In this document: piece by piece, positions 23,477 to 37,129 of the stretch
Layout: the number at the start of each line of letters is the position of its first letter
How positions within the stretch are numbered: the first letter of the stretch is position 1
Source: Moringa oleifera
Lineage: Eukaryota > Streptophyta > Magnoliopsida > Brassicales > Moringaceae
Direction: 5' to 3'
Assembly: GCA_021397835.1 (NCBI GenBank)
Contig: JAJFZO010000863.1
Location: 310,001-374,000 of the forward strand
DNA: 64,000 bases
The notes under the pieces: generated by a model
The model's database searches: none
What the model was told of the DNA's origin: nothing
Seen by the model: the letters and a program-made list of their open reading frames with translations, nothing else
Program-made: the position numbers and the translations under genes

Positions 23477-25412
23477 AACTTGACTAAGATAGATGAGAAT
23501 GAGCTTTTTTAGTTTTGAACTAGAGTGAACTAAAAGATGTGTTAATATTTTACTGTTTTCCTACATCTTTTTTTTTTTTTCTGATTGATCATTAGTTGCA
23601 GTTATTCCTCTCTTCAAATTCTGTATTGGATTCTTCTTAACTGTAATTTGATTATAAACTTCTTCCCCCCTCCCCCGCCAATCCCCTCCTTTTTTTTTTT
23701 TTTTTTTGTGTTACTCTTTGTGTGTATAAATGTGCAGTAGTCAATGTAGTCATGAAGGACTCATAAACAAAAAGTGGAAGGTTGGGTGGGGGGAGAGAGG
23801 ATGGATTCAACTGCAGCATTTAGATAGCCCAGTTCTAAACTCAATTTGAGTGGTCAGTTGACTATTGCTCAAAGTGACAGTGGGAGATATAGTTTAACTC
23901 TCTGGTGTATGGTCATTGGGTCTTGATGATTCAATAGTTTGGTTTACTGATGATGATGGGCATAAATTTGTTAGGATTAATGTTCAAAAAAAAAAAAACT
24001 TTGAAGGATATTTGATATCTCATGTTACAACTTACTATTTTTAATCAGTTGTCCAATCATGTAAACTTTAGGACATGATGATGTTATAAGAAATGTGAGA
24101 GACATTAACTATTTTTTATTTTATTTTTAAATTAGTTTTTTACAAATTATTTTTTTTCCTACTGAAAATTTAGAAATTTATTCTCAAAAATTTAAAGATG
24201 TTATTGGTTTCTCTCTCTTCCTTACTGTCTCAACCTTTTTTTTTTTGCTTTAAAATTTTTATTTTTTTCTTTTTTTTTTGGGTTCCTAACATCCCTTGTG
24301 GTTTTCTCTCCTCAGTGAAGCTTTCCCATGAATTTTGAGACGATATATTATTTTCTTTTTCATCTCATAATATTTTTATCAAATCAACCTGAGATAATCG
24401 ATTTTGCTTTATTTTCATTGGCTTATAGTATAAAAAAATTTCTTGGTCTTCTTTTGGGTGTTTGTTTTGGTTGTACGGTGTGAATGGTTGCATCAACAAA
24501 ATTATTTTTTCATCACTCAATTTTCTCAATTATCATAGAGATTTAAGTTCAACCACTTTATTTTTAAATTTTAAATTTTAAATTAGAAACTAAAATGTTT
24601 GATCTATGATGAAAATTTTAGATAAAGAATGGATAAAAGGAAAGAAAAAAATTTTAAAATCTTGATATCACTTTTGATTAAAATCTAATTACTTCGAAAA
24701 GCTTGTATTGATCTAATGTAGAAGTTTAAAATTTATTTGGACACTTTAATTTAACATTAAAGATATACATCAAGTTTTTTAAAATATTTATTAATTTCTT
24801 ATGATGCTGTGATGATCAAGATAATCGGGGTTTTATCAAATTAGGGTTTTTACTTTTAGCTGCATTAATTAATTTCATGCAGTCCAAATAATATATAAGC
24901 TTGATTGCAATAGCATTAAAATCAAATCATGTAATGCTCACATTTCTATTTATATTATTTAAAATTAATTTATGATTGGGATTTCTTCTCTCATTTTCTA
25001 TGAAAATAATCATTAAATTGAACTTATATGATGTAGAGATAATGCATGCTGCTTAGTAGTAGTATGAGAATTTCCACTTTTGTTATTCTGCCGAACCTGT
25101 TGACATCCCTTATAAACAGGTCGGTATCCCTTATAAACAGGTTCCAGGGATAGTGACAAAGCTTCCATAGCAGATGCTTAAGTGAGTTGAACAATGCAAT
25201 ATAAAGACACAAGAAACAGGAGAGAATGGGCAAGCAAGTAGTTTACATAGCACAGCCAGTACTCAGCACTGATTATAAGTGGAAAAAGAAGTACACTAAA
25301 CAAACTTAAATAATTGGATTAAGTCTGGGATCCCATATTCTGCCTACCATTAAGTTTTTTCCAATTCACTAAATACATCAAACTTATGATATCTGAAAAT
25401 ATATGCCATTCT
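23477..25412. other. Intergenic region between two convergent genes
   Basis: It holds the 3' ends of the methyltransferase-like gene and of the Aux/IAA gene. Visible items are homopolymer runs (T at about 23569-23580 and 23692-23707; A at 23987-23998) and a short near-tandem repeat of TATCCCTTATAAACAGGT-type text at about 25107-25143. No coding region is supported. Confidence 0.6.
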
Positions 25413-27372
25413 TCAAGATTCACTGCCTTTGCACTTCTCCATGGCCCTCGGAGCTGAAAACCCACAGATGCACCTTATCAGTTAATAAAAACAAAACCCC
25501 AACGCCCTTCTTCTTTCTCATATAGAAGAATCAGAAAATTGGATTTCGGTCATCCAAGATAGAAACAGAATGGCATTTTGTATTTGGAATGTTAGCATAT
25601 ACCTAATCCAATGGCCTCTGAACCTTTCATGATCCTAAGTCTCCTACATGTATCTGTGAACATCCTGTCCATGACAAAGTTAATCATTTGAGATATAAAT
25701 CAACATGAATCACGAAAATACAACAATGATCACCAAGTGCTTACTCCCATGGGACATCTCCCACAAGCATCCAGTCACCATCCTTGTCTTCATAAGTAAG
25801 CACAAATTCAGACCCATGTAGGAGATCCACCAACCGGCTCTCACTCAGACCATCTTTAGATCCGCACTGCCCTGAACCACACTCATTCAATAACACAAGT
25901 TAACTCCAATTCTGAGTAATCTTAGATACAGAGAGGTTGTCTTACAAGGAAGCATACCGATGGTAAAGCAGCTGAACATCTTCTCAAGAGCTGAAGAGAG
26001 TTGTGAATAATTGTCATAGGTGTTGAGGTCAACCTTTCTCAAGTATGGAGCACCATCCATGCTAACCTTTACATAGATGCAACCAGATCCAGATTTGCCT
26101 TCACTATCATCGTTGTTTTTTCCTAAATTAGAGGCCATGGTGTTCTTGCGGAAGGAACGGATTGGTGGCCATCCCACCACCTGTGCCCTGTTACAAAAAC
26201 TTCCTTAACAAGATACCACTTTGGATTATAAACCAACAGAATTGAAAAGATTGATCAACTTTTGATGCAGAGAAGCAAAAGAAAACACAATAATCAACAC
26301 AGTAAGGCCCGCAGACACAGCTGCACAGAATTGTCCACTCACAGAGCTTACACCGACCGAGACATATGAGCATATTATAAGTGAGAGACAGGGAACCCAC
26401 AGTAATACTTTCCAAAGAACCAAACAGAAAATTGGGTTCAATCACTCCTACAATGGAAAGTGGATGGATATGGAAACTAAGCCAAACAAGCAAGCATCAA
26501 AAAGGTGTAAATCAATACAAAAATCAGTGCTCCAACTGGTGTTCATGAAAACTTTGAAAAAGGAACAGTAATTAATTATATATGACTTCCAATTTAAGTC
26601 TTCTCGTCTCGGGGCCCCAACCAAAACTGATATCTCTCAACTAAGCTCCTACAAATTTATTGCTTAAATAAGGTGAATTGTCTCACATACATCACTGAAA
26701 TAGAAAAATAAACAAGAAAGCAGAAAAAGAAGTTCAGTTTTCTCTCCTGTTCCACAGTTTTCCTCAGCAATCAAGGGAAATCATAGGAACAGAGAAAAAA
26801 ATAAACGCTTACTTCGATGCAGGAGCACCAGCATGCTCATTTGCAACAGATTCTTGATTTTTCGTCTCTTGAACTGCCTTTGGCGACTGAGGCACAACAC
26901 CAATCTCTTTTGCAACACAAGAGTGATGGGTATTACTCTTATTGTCCATACCACCTCTAGGAGAGAACAAAACAGCGCCTTTACTCATATCAACCTCAGA
27001 TTTGGAGAAAACCCATTTCCCAGAAGACCCATCAATGGCATCTGAGAAACCCCTTTTTGCACCTGAGACAAGGTTCTTCAGAGGGCCAAGAGAATAGCCA
27101 TTTGTGTTCTGGTCCAAATCTTTGCCAAAAAGAGACACCCCATGAGCTGATTTTCTCTCGGGAGACTGAGAACCAGGCAAGCCAAGCCTTAGCTCAGTCT
27201 CCTTGAGATTAAGGCCAATACTGCCGCTGTTTTTGCTGTTTTTGTTGTTGTCTTCGTTGGGAAGAGTAGGGAACGAAGAAGAAGAGGAGGAGGAGGAGAT
27301 CTTGTCAGAGCTTCTTTCCATTGGAGAAGTCTCCCTTAAGCCTATGTAATCATGCTCTAATTGTGTAGACAT
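25413..27372 (-). CDS. IAA9: Auxin-responsive Aux/IAA repressor, IAA8/IAA9 type
   Basis: Five exons, 26813-27372, 25958-26187, 25745-25871, 25603-25664 and 25413-25453, encode 339 residues. The start is the ATG of MSTQLEHDY; the frame extends upstream only through non-ATG codons. All four Aux/IAA domains are present: domain I ([14 protein letters not shown], an EAR-type repression motif), domain II degron ([13 protein letters not shown]), and PB1 domains III ([19 protein letters not shown]) and IV ([19 protein letters not shown]) ending [11 protein letters not shown]. These nuclear proteins bind ARFs and are destroyed through TIR1/AFB with auxin. Length and the long domain I-II linker suit the IAA8/IAA9 clade. 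A run of eight serines lies near residues 26-33. The exact paralogue is inferred. Confidence 0.9.
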
Positions 27373-27540
27373 CAAAGTTTTTGCTTCCACAATATACACA
27401 AGGGGAAGATACTCAGAACTGAATGAAGATGAACAACAAGCTTAGCTTGAAAGAGCAAAAGACACTTGTTAAAAACACTAAAGCTCTGGTTTTGTTGATG
27501 CGGAAAAGAAGCTTCTTTGGCCTTTCTCAGCTTTGCTGTG

Positions 27541-27552
27541 CTATTTATTTAA
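27541..27552 (-). promoter_or_regulatory. Candidate TATA-like element of the Aux/IAA gene
   Basis: The minus strand reads TTAAATAAATAG about 170 bp upstream of the ATG, a fitting distance for a leader of 130-140 nt. The assignment rests on sequence and position only. Confidence 0.35.
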
Positions 27553-28346
27553 TGCAGGAGCATATAATTGTTTTTCCATTTGTTTTTCTTTTTTTGATAA
27601 CTGCAAATACCTTTTCTTCTACAGACAGAGCAAAAGTTTGGATAACTTTCGGATTTGATAAGAATTTACAGTTCCAAAAAAATCAAACCAAGTGGGTTTC
27701 TTCAGATAACAATCAAACTTTCTTAAAATGGGATTGAAATGTGAACTTTTCCAACCCAGACTCAAATTCTTAGTCATTTCTGCCTATAGCTCACCAAAAT
27801 TTTCTCACCCACATTAATCCCTTTTTCAGTTTTCATTTTCAAAGATTGTGAAACCCCAAACATTCTTCCCAACGTATGAAAATTTGCTTCTCAGAATAGT
27901 CAAATCACTTACCCAAATTGCCATTTGCATCACATCTCGTTCAGGTTTCAATTTTCTTGAGTACCCTCAATGTCCCAGAATATTTCATTTTGGTCATTTG
28001 GACACAACTAATTTAGCTTTTTTTCTTCTTTCTTTTTTCATTTGCTTTTATTATCAACTTTTCAATACTCTTTATTAACTTTTCCAAATCAACTCCACCG
28101 ACAAATGACTGACCACACCCGGCATACTTTTACACTGTTCCTCTTGCTCCTACTTTATTGAGAATTTATTTTTTTTTTTTTTTGGTTTTTATTTTTGGCC
28201 AAGCGGTTTGTTTAATAGGTATCTAGCTAACATGGACGGAATCAGACAGCGCATGTTAGCAAGTGGCTGTAAGAGAAAATATCACATATGAAGTGGCAAA
28301 CTCACTCAAATGTAGAAAGAGATTGATTCCACCTAAAATTACTACT

Positions 28347-28352
28347 TGTCTC
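28347..28352 (+). promoter_or_regulatory. TGTCTC motif (possible auxin response element)
   Basis: A core AuxRE lies about 975 bp upstream of the Aux/IAA start codon. Such hexamers are common by chance, so this is only a candidate for the usual auxin feedback on Aux/IAA genes. Confidence 0.2.
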
Positions 28353-28539
28353 TTTCTGGCGCTGAAATTACTCTAATGACCCTGCTACCTAAATTTCTCA
28401 CATGTTATCATAACTTCATTTTCCAGTTATTTATTTATTTTTTAACATAATATAATATTTTTTAAGGGATTATTATTACTTTAATTAATGAGTGGACCTG
28501 TGGGATATTAATAATTGAGTTTAGTAGTAATTATTTTCA

Positions 28540-28850
28540 CTGTTGCGTGCAGTGAAATGTCGGGAGGGGGTGAATCTTTTGTTACCACGCCTGTATCTAC
28601 TGGTAATAATTGTGTAATCCCAAAGAGGGGTCGCGTGCTATTCATCTGACGGTCCAAGGAACTTCCCGAACCAGCGACGGTTCAGATCTGACCACGTCAT
28701 AGTATCGGGTGGTTGGGGAACATAACGGCGTTTAGTTGTTAGAGTTGACGGAGGTAAACCGCAATGATTCAGTCATTGACCCATGTGACCTTAGCGTTGG
28801 TTAATCCCCTGACTTGACCGTTTACTACACGTCTCCTAAAGGTAAATATT
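28540..28850. promoter_or_regulatory. GC-richer island in the distal Aux/IAA upstream region
   Basis: A block of about 300 bp of balanced composition stands out between AT-rich stretches. It contains GACCACGTCAT, GGGAGGGGG, CATTGACCC and TTGACGG-type motifs but no ORF. It lies about 1.2-1.5 kb upstream of the Aux/IAA gene and could be a distal regulatory module or an unannotated non-coding transcript start. Confidence 0.3.
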
Positions 28851-30576
28851 TTTCCACTTCTTCACCTTTGACTATTCCCTCCCAAATGCTTTTTTTTTTT
28901 TTAAAATAAATTGACTAATTATTTTTTTTTCTTTTTGTCTTTGACCAAAGCATTCTTTAAACTTAATTATTTTGATTAATCATGAGTCTCTTCAACTTGA
29001 TTAAGGAAGAGTTAAGATTAACATATGATAATGAATGATGTTTCTCGTTATACTAACATGTAAAATTTATTAAAATCATGACAACTTTATTATAAATTTT
29101 TAATTTGGTTTTAAAAAGAAAAAATATTAATTTTTAATAAAATGAAAAAGAAAAACTTTTTTTTAGAAAAAAAGAAAATAATTGAACTATTTAAAATTTA
29201 GTTAGAGAAAGACCCACCAAGATACCACAATCTACTTTGGACCACTAAATATGATATTAGTGTTAGATTAGGATGTGATTATTTTAAAACTGAGGGCAAC
29301 CGCTTTAATTATGATTGTAAAATTATTATTAAAATAATTAGCCTAAGCTGAAGCCTTTTGGTTTGACATTGTCAGTCACATTCCCCATGGACAGGGGGCT
29401 GCATATGCCCCTTCTTTATCATATATACATATATATCTATCCATAAAACATAATATGAAATTTTACAATATTTTTTTAATTTTTTATTTTTAAGATAATA
29501 GAAAATAAAATAAAAAAGGGTATACTTTAAATTAACTATATAATATTTTATTAATTAAGGGCTTAAATTGGACGTATCAAAGAGCAGAGATGGTGATAGG
29601 TAGACATCCTTCTTTTTTTTTCTCTCTGAATTGGGGAGGCCTTGTTTCAACAATACTATAATCACATTGTTGAACTTAAAATCAATAATTATCCATTAAA
29701 TATACCCGAAATCCAAATATTATAAAGTTGAGGAGCCGTGCATAATCTCAACACATGAGATGCTGTTTGCATCCACCACTAAAAGTGTGATCAAGGCGCC
29801 CAATTGAGTTTAAGGAAGATCCGATGTTAAGCATGCTTCCTCATCACTTTGATTTCTTGTCTTCTAATTTGGATTAGTCTTTGATTCTTTGTTGACAAAC
29901 TATATTGATATTTATCTTCTTCTTTTTCCAAATATTATTTACGGATTGATTAATCCTACTTGCTTCACCTTTTTGGGATTTTATGTTCTTTCACTTTTTC
30001 CTTTTTTTTTTTTAATTTTTCATTTTGAACAATATTATTGATATTAATTTGTATATTCTCTAAACTGAGGATTAATCAAATTATTTTTCATTTAAAAGTC
30101 ATAATGTTTTTTTAAGAAAAAAGAGTAGATAATGATTAAAAAAATTAACAAAGCCGTAAAAATTGTTTGGTATGAGGAAATGGTTGTCATAATCACTGTA
30201 GTGTTTTTACTGATTAATCTTACCATCAATATAAAATTAAAACATTTGTTATAATATTTTAAATTCTAAGATAGCATATTTAGTATATTTCAAAATTCAT
30301 GATACTGAATAAAAGAATAGAACAAATTGTTACAAATGATCTAATTTTTTTATTTTTTAAAAAATATTTAAAATTAATATTTTATATTTATAAATTTTTT
30401 TAGTGTGAAATTTACATTATCTTTAACGAGGAAAAACTAATTTTTTCTTTCTACTTCTTAATAGCATAGTACTAACGAATACTCTGCTATCAGCTTTCCC
30501 CGTACACCCATTCTTTTCTTCGCTTTTTTTTTTAACTTTTTTTTCTTCCATTTGAAGTAATTAAGTCACTTATAAA
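28851..30576. other. AT-rich intergenic DNA, nothing recognised
   Basis: Low-complexity A/T tracts with no ORF above background. A slightly more complex patch at 29740-29860 has no recognisable content. Confidence 0.6.
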
Positions 30577-31158
30577 TATGGTTGTTCACCGTTTAATTCA
30601 ATCTAGTAAATTAAATCATAATTTTTAAAATTTAAATATGATCAAAAATATTTACAACAATTTTGATTTCGAATCACAATCGAAATTATTTTAAATATAA
30701 TTTATTATGATTCATATAAATTTTGAACTGAAACTGAAATCAAAACTAACGATTTTAATTTAATTTTTAATTAAATTAATTAAAAATATATAAAATAATT
30801 TTACTTAAAAATTTTATTAAAAATAATTTTAAAAATATAAAATAATTTAATTTTAAAAATATATATTTTTAATAAAAATATAGTCACCATATTTTTATTA
30901 AAAAATTTTAGTTTAATTAAAAAATACCCTTATTGAAGAGAAACAATATTTTTGAATCGATTCTGAACCGAACTTAAACTTGAACCAAACCTAAATCGAA
31001 CCTGAACCGAAACTGATTATAAATCAAAATTTGAATCGTTTTTGAACCCAACCTTAACTGAAACCAAAGTTTTAACGATTCAGGTTTCGATTCATTCTAA
31101 CTATAAATTTTAAACTAACGGTTTGAAACCGAAACCAAACCGTGGCCGCCCCTACCCA
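30577..31158 (+). mobile_element. hAT-type MITE, copy A
   Basis: The right end, read on the minus strand, is GGGTAGGGGCGGCCACGGTT, a typical plant hAT terminal motif. The left end (TATGGTTGTTCACCGTTT at 30577) is a decayed version of it. The interior is rich in GAACCGAAAC/AACCGAACC phrases and has no coding capacity. The adjacent copy B is the same element in inverted orientation. The superfamily call rests on termini only. Confidence 0.55.
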
Positions 31159-31171
31159 CATGTAGGGAAAA

Positions 31172-31710
31172 TTATGGTTAAGGTCCTATTTGATTTTGAT
31201 TTTGAATCGTTGGTTCAATATTCATGATTAAGATGAACCGAAATCTGAATCGTTAAGCTTTTGTTCAGGTTAAAGTTTTGTTCAAAAATGATTCATGTTA
31301 TGATTCAGTTTTTAGTTCATAAATGGTTTAGATTTATGTTCGGTTCATGTTCGTTTTGATTCACATTTAGTATTTAATATTTTAATTATAAATTTTTAAT
31401 AAAATTAAATAAAAATAAAAATCATCATCATATTTTTATTAATATATATTTTAAATAAAAATTATTTTTAAATTTTTTGAATTAATTTTTTAAATTGATT
31501 TTTTTAAGAACCGAACCGAAACTGTCGATTTTAAACCTTAGTTTCAGTTTTGGTTTCAAAATTTATATGAATCATAATTGAATCATATTTAAAATGGTTT
31601 TGGTTATGGTTCAGAACTAGAATAGTTTATATCGATTTTTGTTCAATTTAAAATTTAAAGCTTATAATTTGGTTCATTTGTTTGAATCGAATCGCGATCA
31701 CCCCTACCCA
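31172..31710 (-). mobile_element. hAT-type MITE, copy B (inverted relative to copy A)
   Basis: The right end on the minus strand reads GGGTAGGGGTGATCGCGATT. The minus strand interior follows copy A in order, for example TATGATTCATATAAATTTTG (31556-31577, matching 30710-30731) and TAACGATTCAGATTTCGGTT (31237-31256, matching TAACGATTCAGGTTTCGATT near 31073). It is non-coding, and its left end is eroded. Confidence 0.5.
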
Positions 31711-34429
31711 TAAGACATTAATTCACATTTATTCCTTTAGCATTTTACACTCATTTTCTCCTAATTAAAGTAGATTTTGAACAACTGATTTTATTCTTTG
31801 GCATTTGGTATCAAAATGAGCTAATTTTTAAGTTCATTTTTATAATTTCAATGGATAATGATTTTTACTGAAACACACTATCATATTAAATATTTTTAAT
31901 TTTTTTTACATTATTTGTGTGATGCGCATTTATATAATGATTTTTTACTTATTCAAAATTTTAATGAAGTACGAGTAAAGATTTCATTTAAATCCATTTA
32001 GGAAAATGATTACTTATGTAGGTGTGGTGTATGAATGTTTTATTGACAAATAACTCATATTGTATAAACAACCAAACCATAATATGACAATAAAGAAAAT
32101 AAAAGACTGTTGTGTTGTTTTTTTGTAGTGTTTTTAAATGAAGTTCAGACTCAACATTGGACTTATGTCAGATGAGTGATTATTGCGAGATTTTATTTTT
32201 ATTTATTGATGTTAAATCAATTACAAATGTAATTAGCGTGTAAGTTCTTATATATGTTATCTTAGCCGCCTTAGACGTAGGGTGATTTATTATGATACGT
32301 TAGTATATTATTATTCAAGATAGTGAATTATCCTTGAGTAAATGTAAAAAAAAAAAAATGTTGATATCAATAGTTGTAAATTCTTAGTTTTATGCCGTCA
32401 TTTTCGATGATAGAGAATCACTACATCATGAAATCATTAAGTTTAAAATTAATAGTTTAAAAAAAATAAAACATAAACTTTATCTTATTTAAAATTATTC
32501 TAGAAATAATCAAAACTTATAGCTTCGTTTCAAACTTTACAAAAGATTAAAATAATTTTGTTATTTTGTTCTAGTTAAATAAAATAAAACATAAAAATAA
32601 AGGTATTCAGAGTAAAAGAAGAAAAATATTTTGAGATATAAAATATATAAATATAATTAGTTTAAAATTTTAAAAATTAAAAAATAATAAAAAATAAATA
32701 TGATAAAGCAAAATCTTAGAACTTTGTACTTTTTAATTTAAACTTCATCGATTCAATTCTTATTAATTGTGCTACTAAATATTCAATTTGGATCGATTTC
32801 AACCCGTCCATCGCTTTGTTTTAACTCCTCTAATGAAATTGAGGATTTTTCATGAGTATTTGAGGATTTTAAAAAAATCAAGAGTAGAATATTGATGCCG
32901 ATAAAGACGAAGAGCATCAATTTCTTCTTCTTTGAAAAGGCTACTTATTATCAAAGATTGAATCATCGTATGATGCTTTCAAGTCACCACTTTCATTCTA
33001 AATAGCTAAATTTAATATTTCAAATCATATAAAGTGATTTTTGAGTCGAAATTTGCAAGATTGATTGCTATTATGGGTCAAAAAACTCGGTATTTTCTTT
33101 AAAAAGTTATAAATCAAACAAAAATTAAAGAGAAAAAAGGCAAAAAACATTGAAGAAGGCTACCAAATCTAACTTTCTTCTCACTTTTACTTTTTTTCTT
33201 TAATTAAAAAAAAGTTTTTGATTGATTTCTCTTTTTATCTTTAAAGACTTATAGTGGGTCCTCTCTTCTTCAAACGCAAAGCTAACTCTCCCCCACAATA
33301 TTCTTTCATCTCCCTCTTTCTTTCCTCCCCTTCTTCCTTCTTTCCCTCGCCTTCCTCTCCATTACCCACAACAACATAAACTCAAATCATGCATCAAGTT
33401 TTCGTGGAATATTGAAGAATCTTGAATCAATTAGATTTAATTTTTTTTTTTATAATACCCTCTCAACCAAAAATTATAGCACAAATTTTGTTAATTGACA
33501 ACTCTTCTCTTTTGATTTAGTTGATGATAATCAATCAACAAATGTTTCAATTGCAATAAGGAGGATGGATAAGTATTTAGAAATAGAAAAGAGACTTAAT
33601 CTGACCATGTTACCCCTCATCGATGGATTATGATGGTAGTTTGAGTCAAGTTTGAAATTGATCAAAATTGAAAGTTTGGTAGTACAATCCAAAAAATTGA
33701 AATGATAAGATTTAAATTGAAAATCGAGTACAATTCAAAAAACATTTTGTATTTAGCCAAGAAGATATCCAAACGGAATATTGTTCATATTTATTTTAAA
33801 ATTATTATTTTTTGTTACAGATTTTAAATGATTTTATTTTTGAACTGATCAAATAATTCTTTTAATATGTGATTTAATCGATGAATCAAAATTATCATAA
33901 AATAAAATCAATAAGTTTTAACAAAAAAGATGAGCTCAATATCTTTTTTTTAAAAAGGAGCATCTTAATTTGAATTAAATCACTCCATAGCAACATATAT
34001 AAAAAATGGCCTATTCTAAAGTTCAAGAGACATGATCCTAAATTTGCTTCTTTGAATGCACACTATATTTTAACCCTTTGGCATGTAAAGATTTCATCAA
34101 TTCAATTTTTAATTATTTTTTAAAGAAATACTGCAAATATGCATGGACAAACTCTTTTGGTATTTTTGAACATCTTTCTCGTTTCTTTGATCTTTTTATT
34201 GTCAAGTTTTACTACAAATATCATCACCGTCACTTGTTCTTTTTTATAAACATCTTCAATGAGAGTTCCAAGGTCCAAATATTTTTTTTAAAAAATCTTT
34301 TGTTATATACGTCCCATATTTTATTTATTTTTTTAATAAAAAGTTTCAAAAACTTATTTATTTATTTTTAAGTGACTTTTAAATATAAAAATAATGAATA
34401 AATAATTGGATAAATGTTATATAAAATCA
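31711..34429. other. AT-rich intergenic DNA without recognisable genes
   Basis: Mostly low-complexity A/T sequence. A CT-rich patch at 33255-33360 (TCTTCTTC and CCTCCCCTTC text) resembles a promoter-leader sequence, but no ORF follows. Short frames around 34078-34371 are T-rich translations of low-complexity DNA. Confidence 0.6.
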
Positions 34430-34850
34430 TGATTTTGATCTCGTATCATTAAATAAATTATGATATCTAAAATGTTATAAATTAAATATCAATCTATCAA
34501 ATTGAATCACGTCAAAAAATTTAAAATATTTATATAATAAATTTTTATTTAAAATTTTTATAAATACTAAAAATATTCAAGTTACCATAATAAAAAAATT
34601 CAAAATTATTTGAATATTTTATATATATACACAATATATATATATATTTATATTATCAAAATTTTTAAAAATTTATAAAAATAATTGATGAGTCAAAAAT
34701 TGTTCATGTTTTAAGGATGGACTAAAAATAACCTTTAACTTTTAATAGTAGTATAAGTCAATGTTAGATTTAAATTGGATTAATAAATTAATATTTAATT
34801 TATTATTTTTAAATATTAAAATTTATTTTGATAATATAAGATAAAAACTA
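34430..34850 (-). repeat. Copy of the unnamed AT-rich dispersed repeat (inverted)
   Basis: It parallels 36120-36610 in the same orientation, with TAAATAAATT, TATCAATCTATCAA, AAAATTGTTCA and ATAATTGATGAGTCA versus ATAATTAATGAATCA in the same order. The reverse complement matches 43970-44410. Confidence 0.5.
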
Positions 34851-36119
34851 CAGTTTTTATATAACTGTAGTATTTATATAACATGAGTAAATTTTCAATG
34901 TGTGCATAATCAAAGAGATGATTTCAAAAATATTTAAAATTTGTAACTTATGTTTTTTATTTGTTTTCAAAAAAATTTGGGATTAAAAAGGTTTTCTTAT
35001 AAGAATAATTACTTATAAGGTTAATTAGATCAAAAATATATATTTTTTATTCACAGTCTCAAATTAAAATTTAAAAAATTATATCAATTTGAGACTTACG
35101 TTTTCATTGTATTCCCAAAATAAAACTTTCATCTATAATATCTGTTAGCATTAATGGTTTTACGCACAAATCTCATATACATATGACTTTTATATATGTA
35201 ATTAACTTAACATCTCACGAAAATATTATTAAAAAAATATTTTTTCTCATTTTTTAAAATATTTATATTTTCTATGTTCTTATTAAATTTGATGTAAAAA
35301 AAACGAAGAAGTTGCAAAGTTATCAAATACTATTTTATAAATATAAATTTTAATTAAAAAACTTACCTTTTCTTTTATAACTTAAAAATATTTAGCCGAA
35401 GAGAGAGAGAAAGTATAAGTAAAGTGAGATAAAAAAATATAATTGCAAAAAACTCAAAAAAAATATATTTTTTTATCTTATAAGTTAAAGATCATTAATT
35501 GACTCCGTAAAAAAAAAGGCATAAACAAGAAAACAAAATGGACATCTTAATTAGAGTAAATAAAACAAAATGCAGCATCATATTGATAATAAAATCGTAT
35601 TTTTAGATACTAAATTTCAACTCAACAATAAAATCTTTATTCTTGTAATCGAAAAAATTCCAAAATGGAAGAAAAAAAAACAAAGAGAGAACAAGTTTTT
35701 TCTTAACTAAAAGTGTAAAATAAGTGTTCTTCAATCTTTAAGAAATATGCATCAAACATATTTAAAACAATCAAAACAATGATTTTATTGTTTGATGAAA
35801 AGATTAAAAAAAAAAAAAGGCAAAGCCACGTATTTTCCCATAATAAATATTAATAAACAAATAATAAGAACATAGGGCAACATACATAAATGACCATTGT
35901 AAGATGACCCAATTGTCCCCTTCAAAAGTGAATTGGTCTGCAAAAGCTTTCATATCAAAAGGACAATTCTTAGGCATTTTGAGAAATTTTGTAATATTAG
36001 TTCCAAAATAGCAAAGTAAACTTAAAAATCTCCAAAGCTTAAATGAATTAATAATTAATTGAATGTACTTGCGTAATTATTAATTTACATGCGTAGAAGT
36101 TAAATATTTAAGGGTAAAG

Positions 36120-36610
36120 CTTATATAAAATTTTATTGTTCACTAGATATTATTAAATAAATTTTGATGTTCAAAAAAAAAAATTAAATCTTAATCTATC
36201 AATTTAAACTAAATTAAATATTATCAAAAAAATTAAAAATATGATATTCAAATTGAATATATTGTATAACAAATTTTAACTTAAAATTTCTCACACATAT
36301 AACAAAATATTTAAGCTATCATTATAGAAAAATTAAAATTTTTTGAGTACTTAAAATATTTTAAAAAATTATATTGTCCAAAGTTTGAAAAATTTACAGA
36401 AAATAATTAATGAATCAAAAATTGTTCAAATTTTAAAAATAGATTCAAAATATAATGTTTATTTAAATTATTTTTGAATTTTTAAATAATAAATATATCA
36501 TTAATTTTTTACAATCGTTTGAATTTAAATTTAATTATATTAAATTAATAAATCAAAATTTAATTTATCACCTTTTGAATATTAAAGTTTATTTGGTAAC
36601 AAAGATCAAC
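36120..36610 (-). repeat. Copy of the unnamed AT-rich dispersed repeat (inverted)
   Basis: The reverse complement gives GATAGCTTAAATATTTTGTT and AAATTTTAAGTTAAAATTTG, matching GATAGTTTAAATATTTTTTT and AAATTTTAAGTCAAAATTTA at 44175-44225. The terminal parts (TCACCTTTTGAATATTAAAG) match TCACTTTTTGAATATAAAAA near 44315. Confidence 0.5.
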
Positions 36611-37129
36611 AATATTAAAATTATATATCATATTTGTTTAATATTTAATTATTTTTAAAAATAATCAAGAATTAATTCATTTCATTTATTTATAATCTTA
36701 AAATTTTAAATTATAAATAATTTTTTATTGAATATCTTTAAACTATGGGGACATTCTTTTTTCTTTTAGGACATCTATTCTCAGCTTATCTGACTTATAT
36801 TGATCTTTTGAATATATGTTCAAGTGTGATAATTAATTAAAATAATTAAATAATATTTTATTACTTTTTATTACAATAAAAAAAGAAAAAAATATTTTTT
36901 AAAAAATATCAATGCATAAGATTAATAAACAATCTTGTAATTTTCATGATATAATGTGTTATAAATTGAATTATAGATAAAATTGTTTAATAATTTAAAA
37001 AAAAAAGAACGTATTAAATAATTTTTTAAAATTAAAATTACTAATTAACTTGTAATAATTGAAATTGATCATATTAAAGAGACATACATTTTGTCACGAT
37101 TCAAATCAAATCTATATAATATATATATA

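Noticed and set aside
34078..34371. 97-residue plus-strand ORF
   Set aside because: A Phe/Lys/Ile-rich translation of low-complexity AT-rich DNA with no domain or leader.
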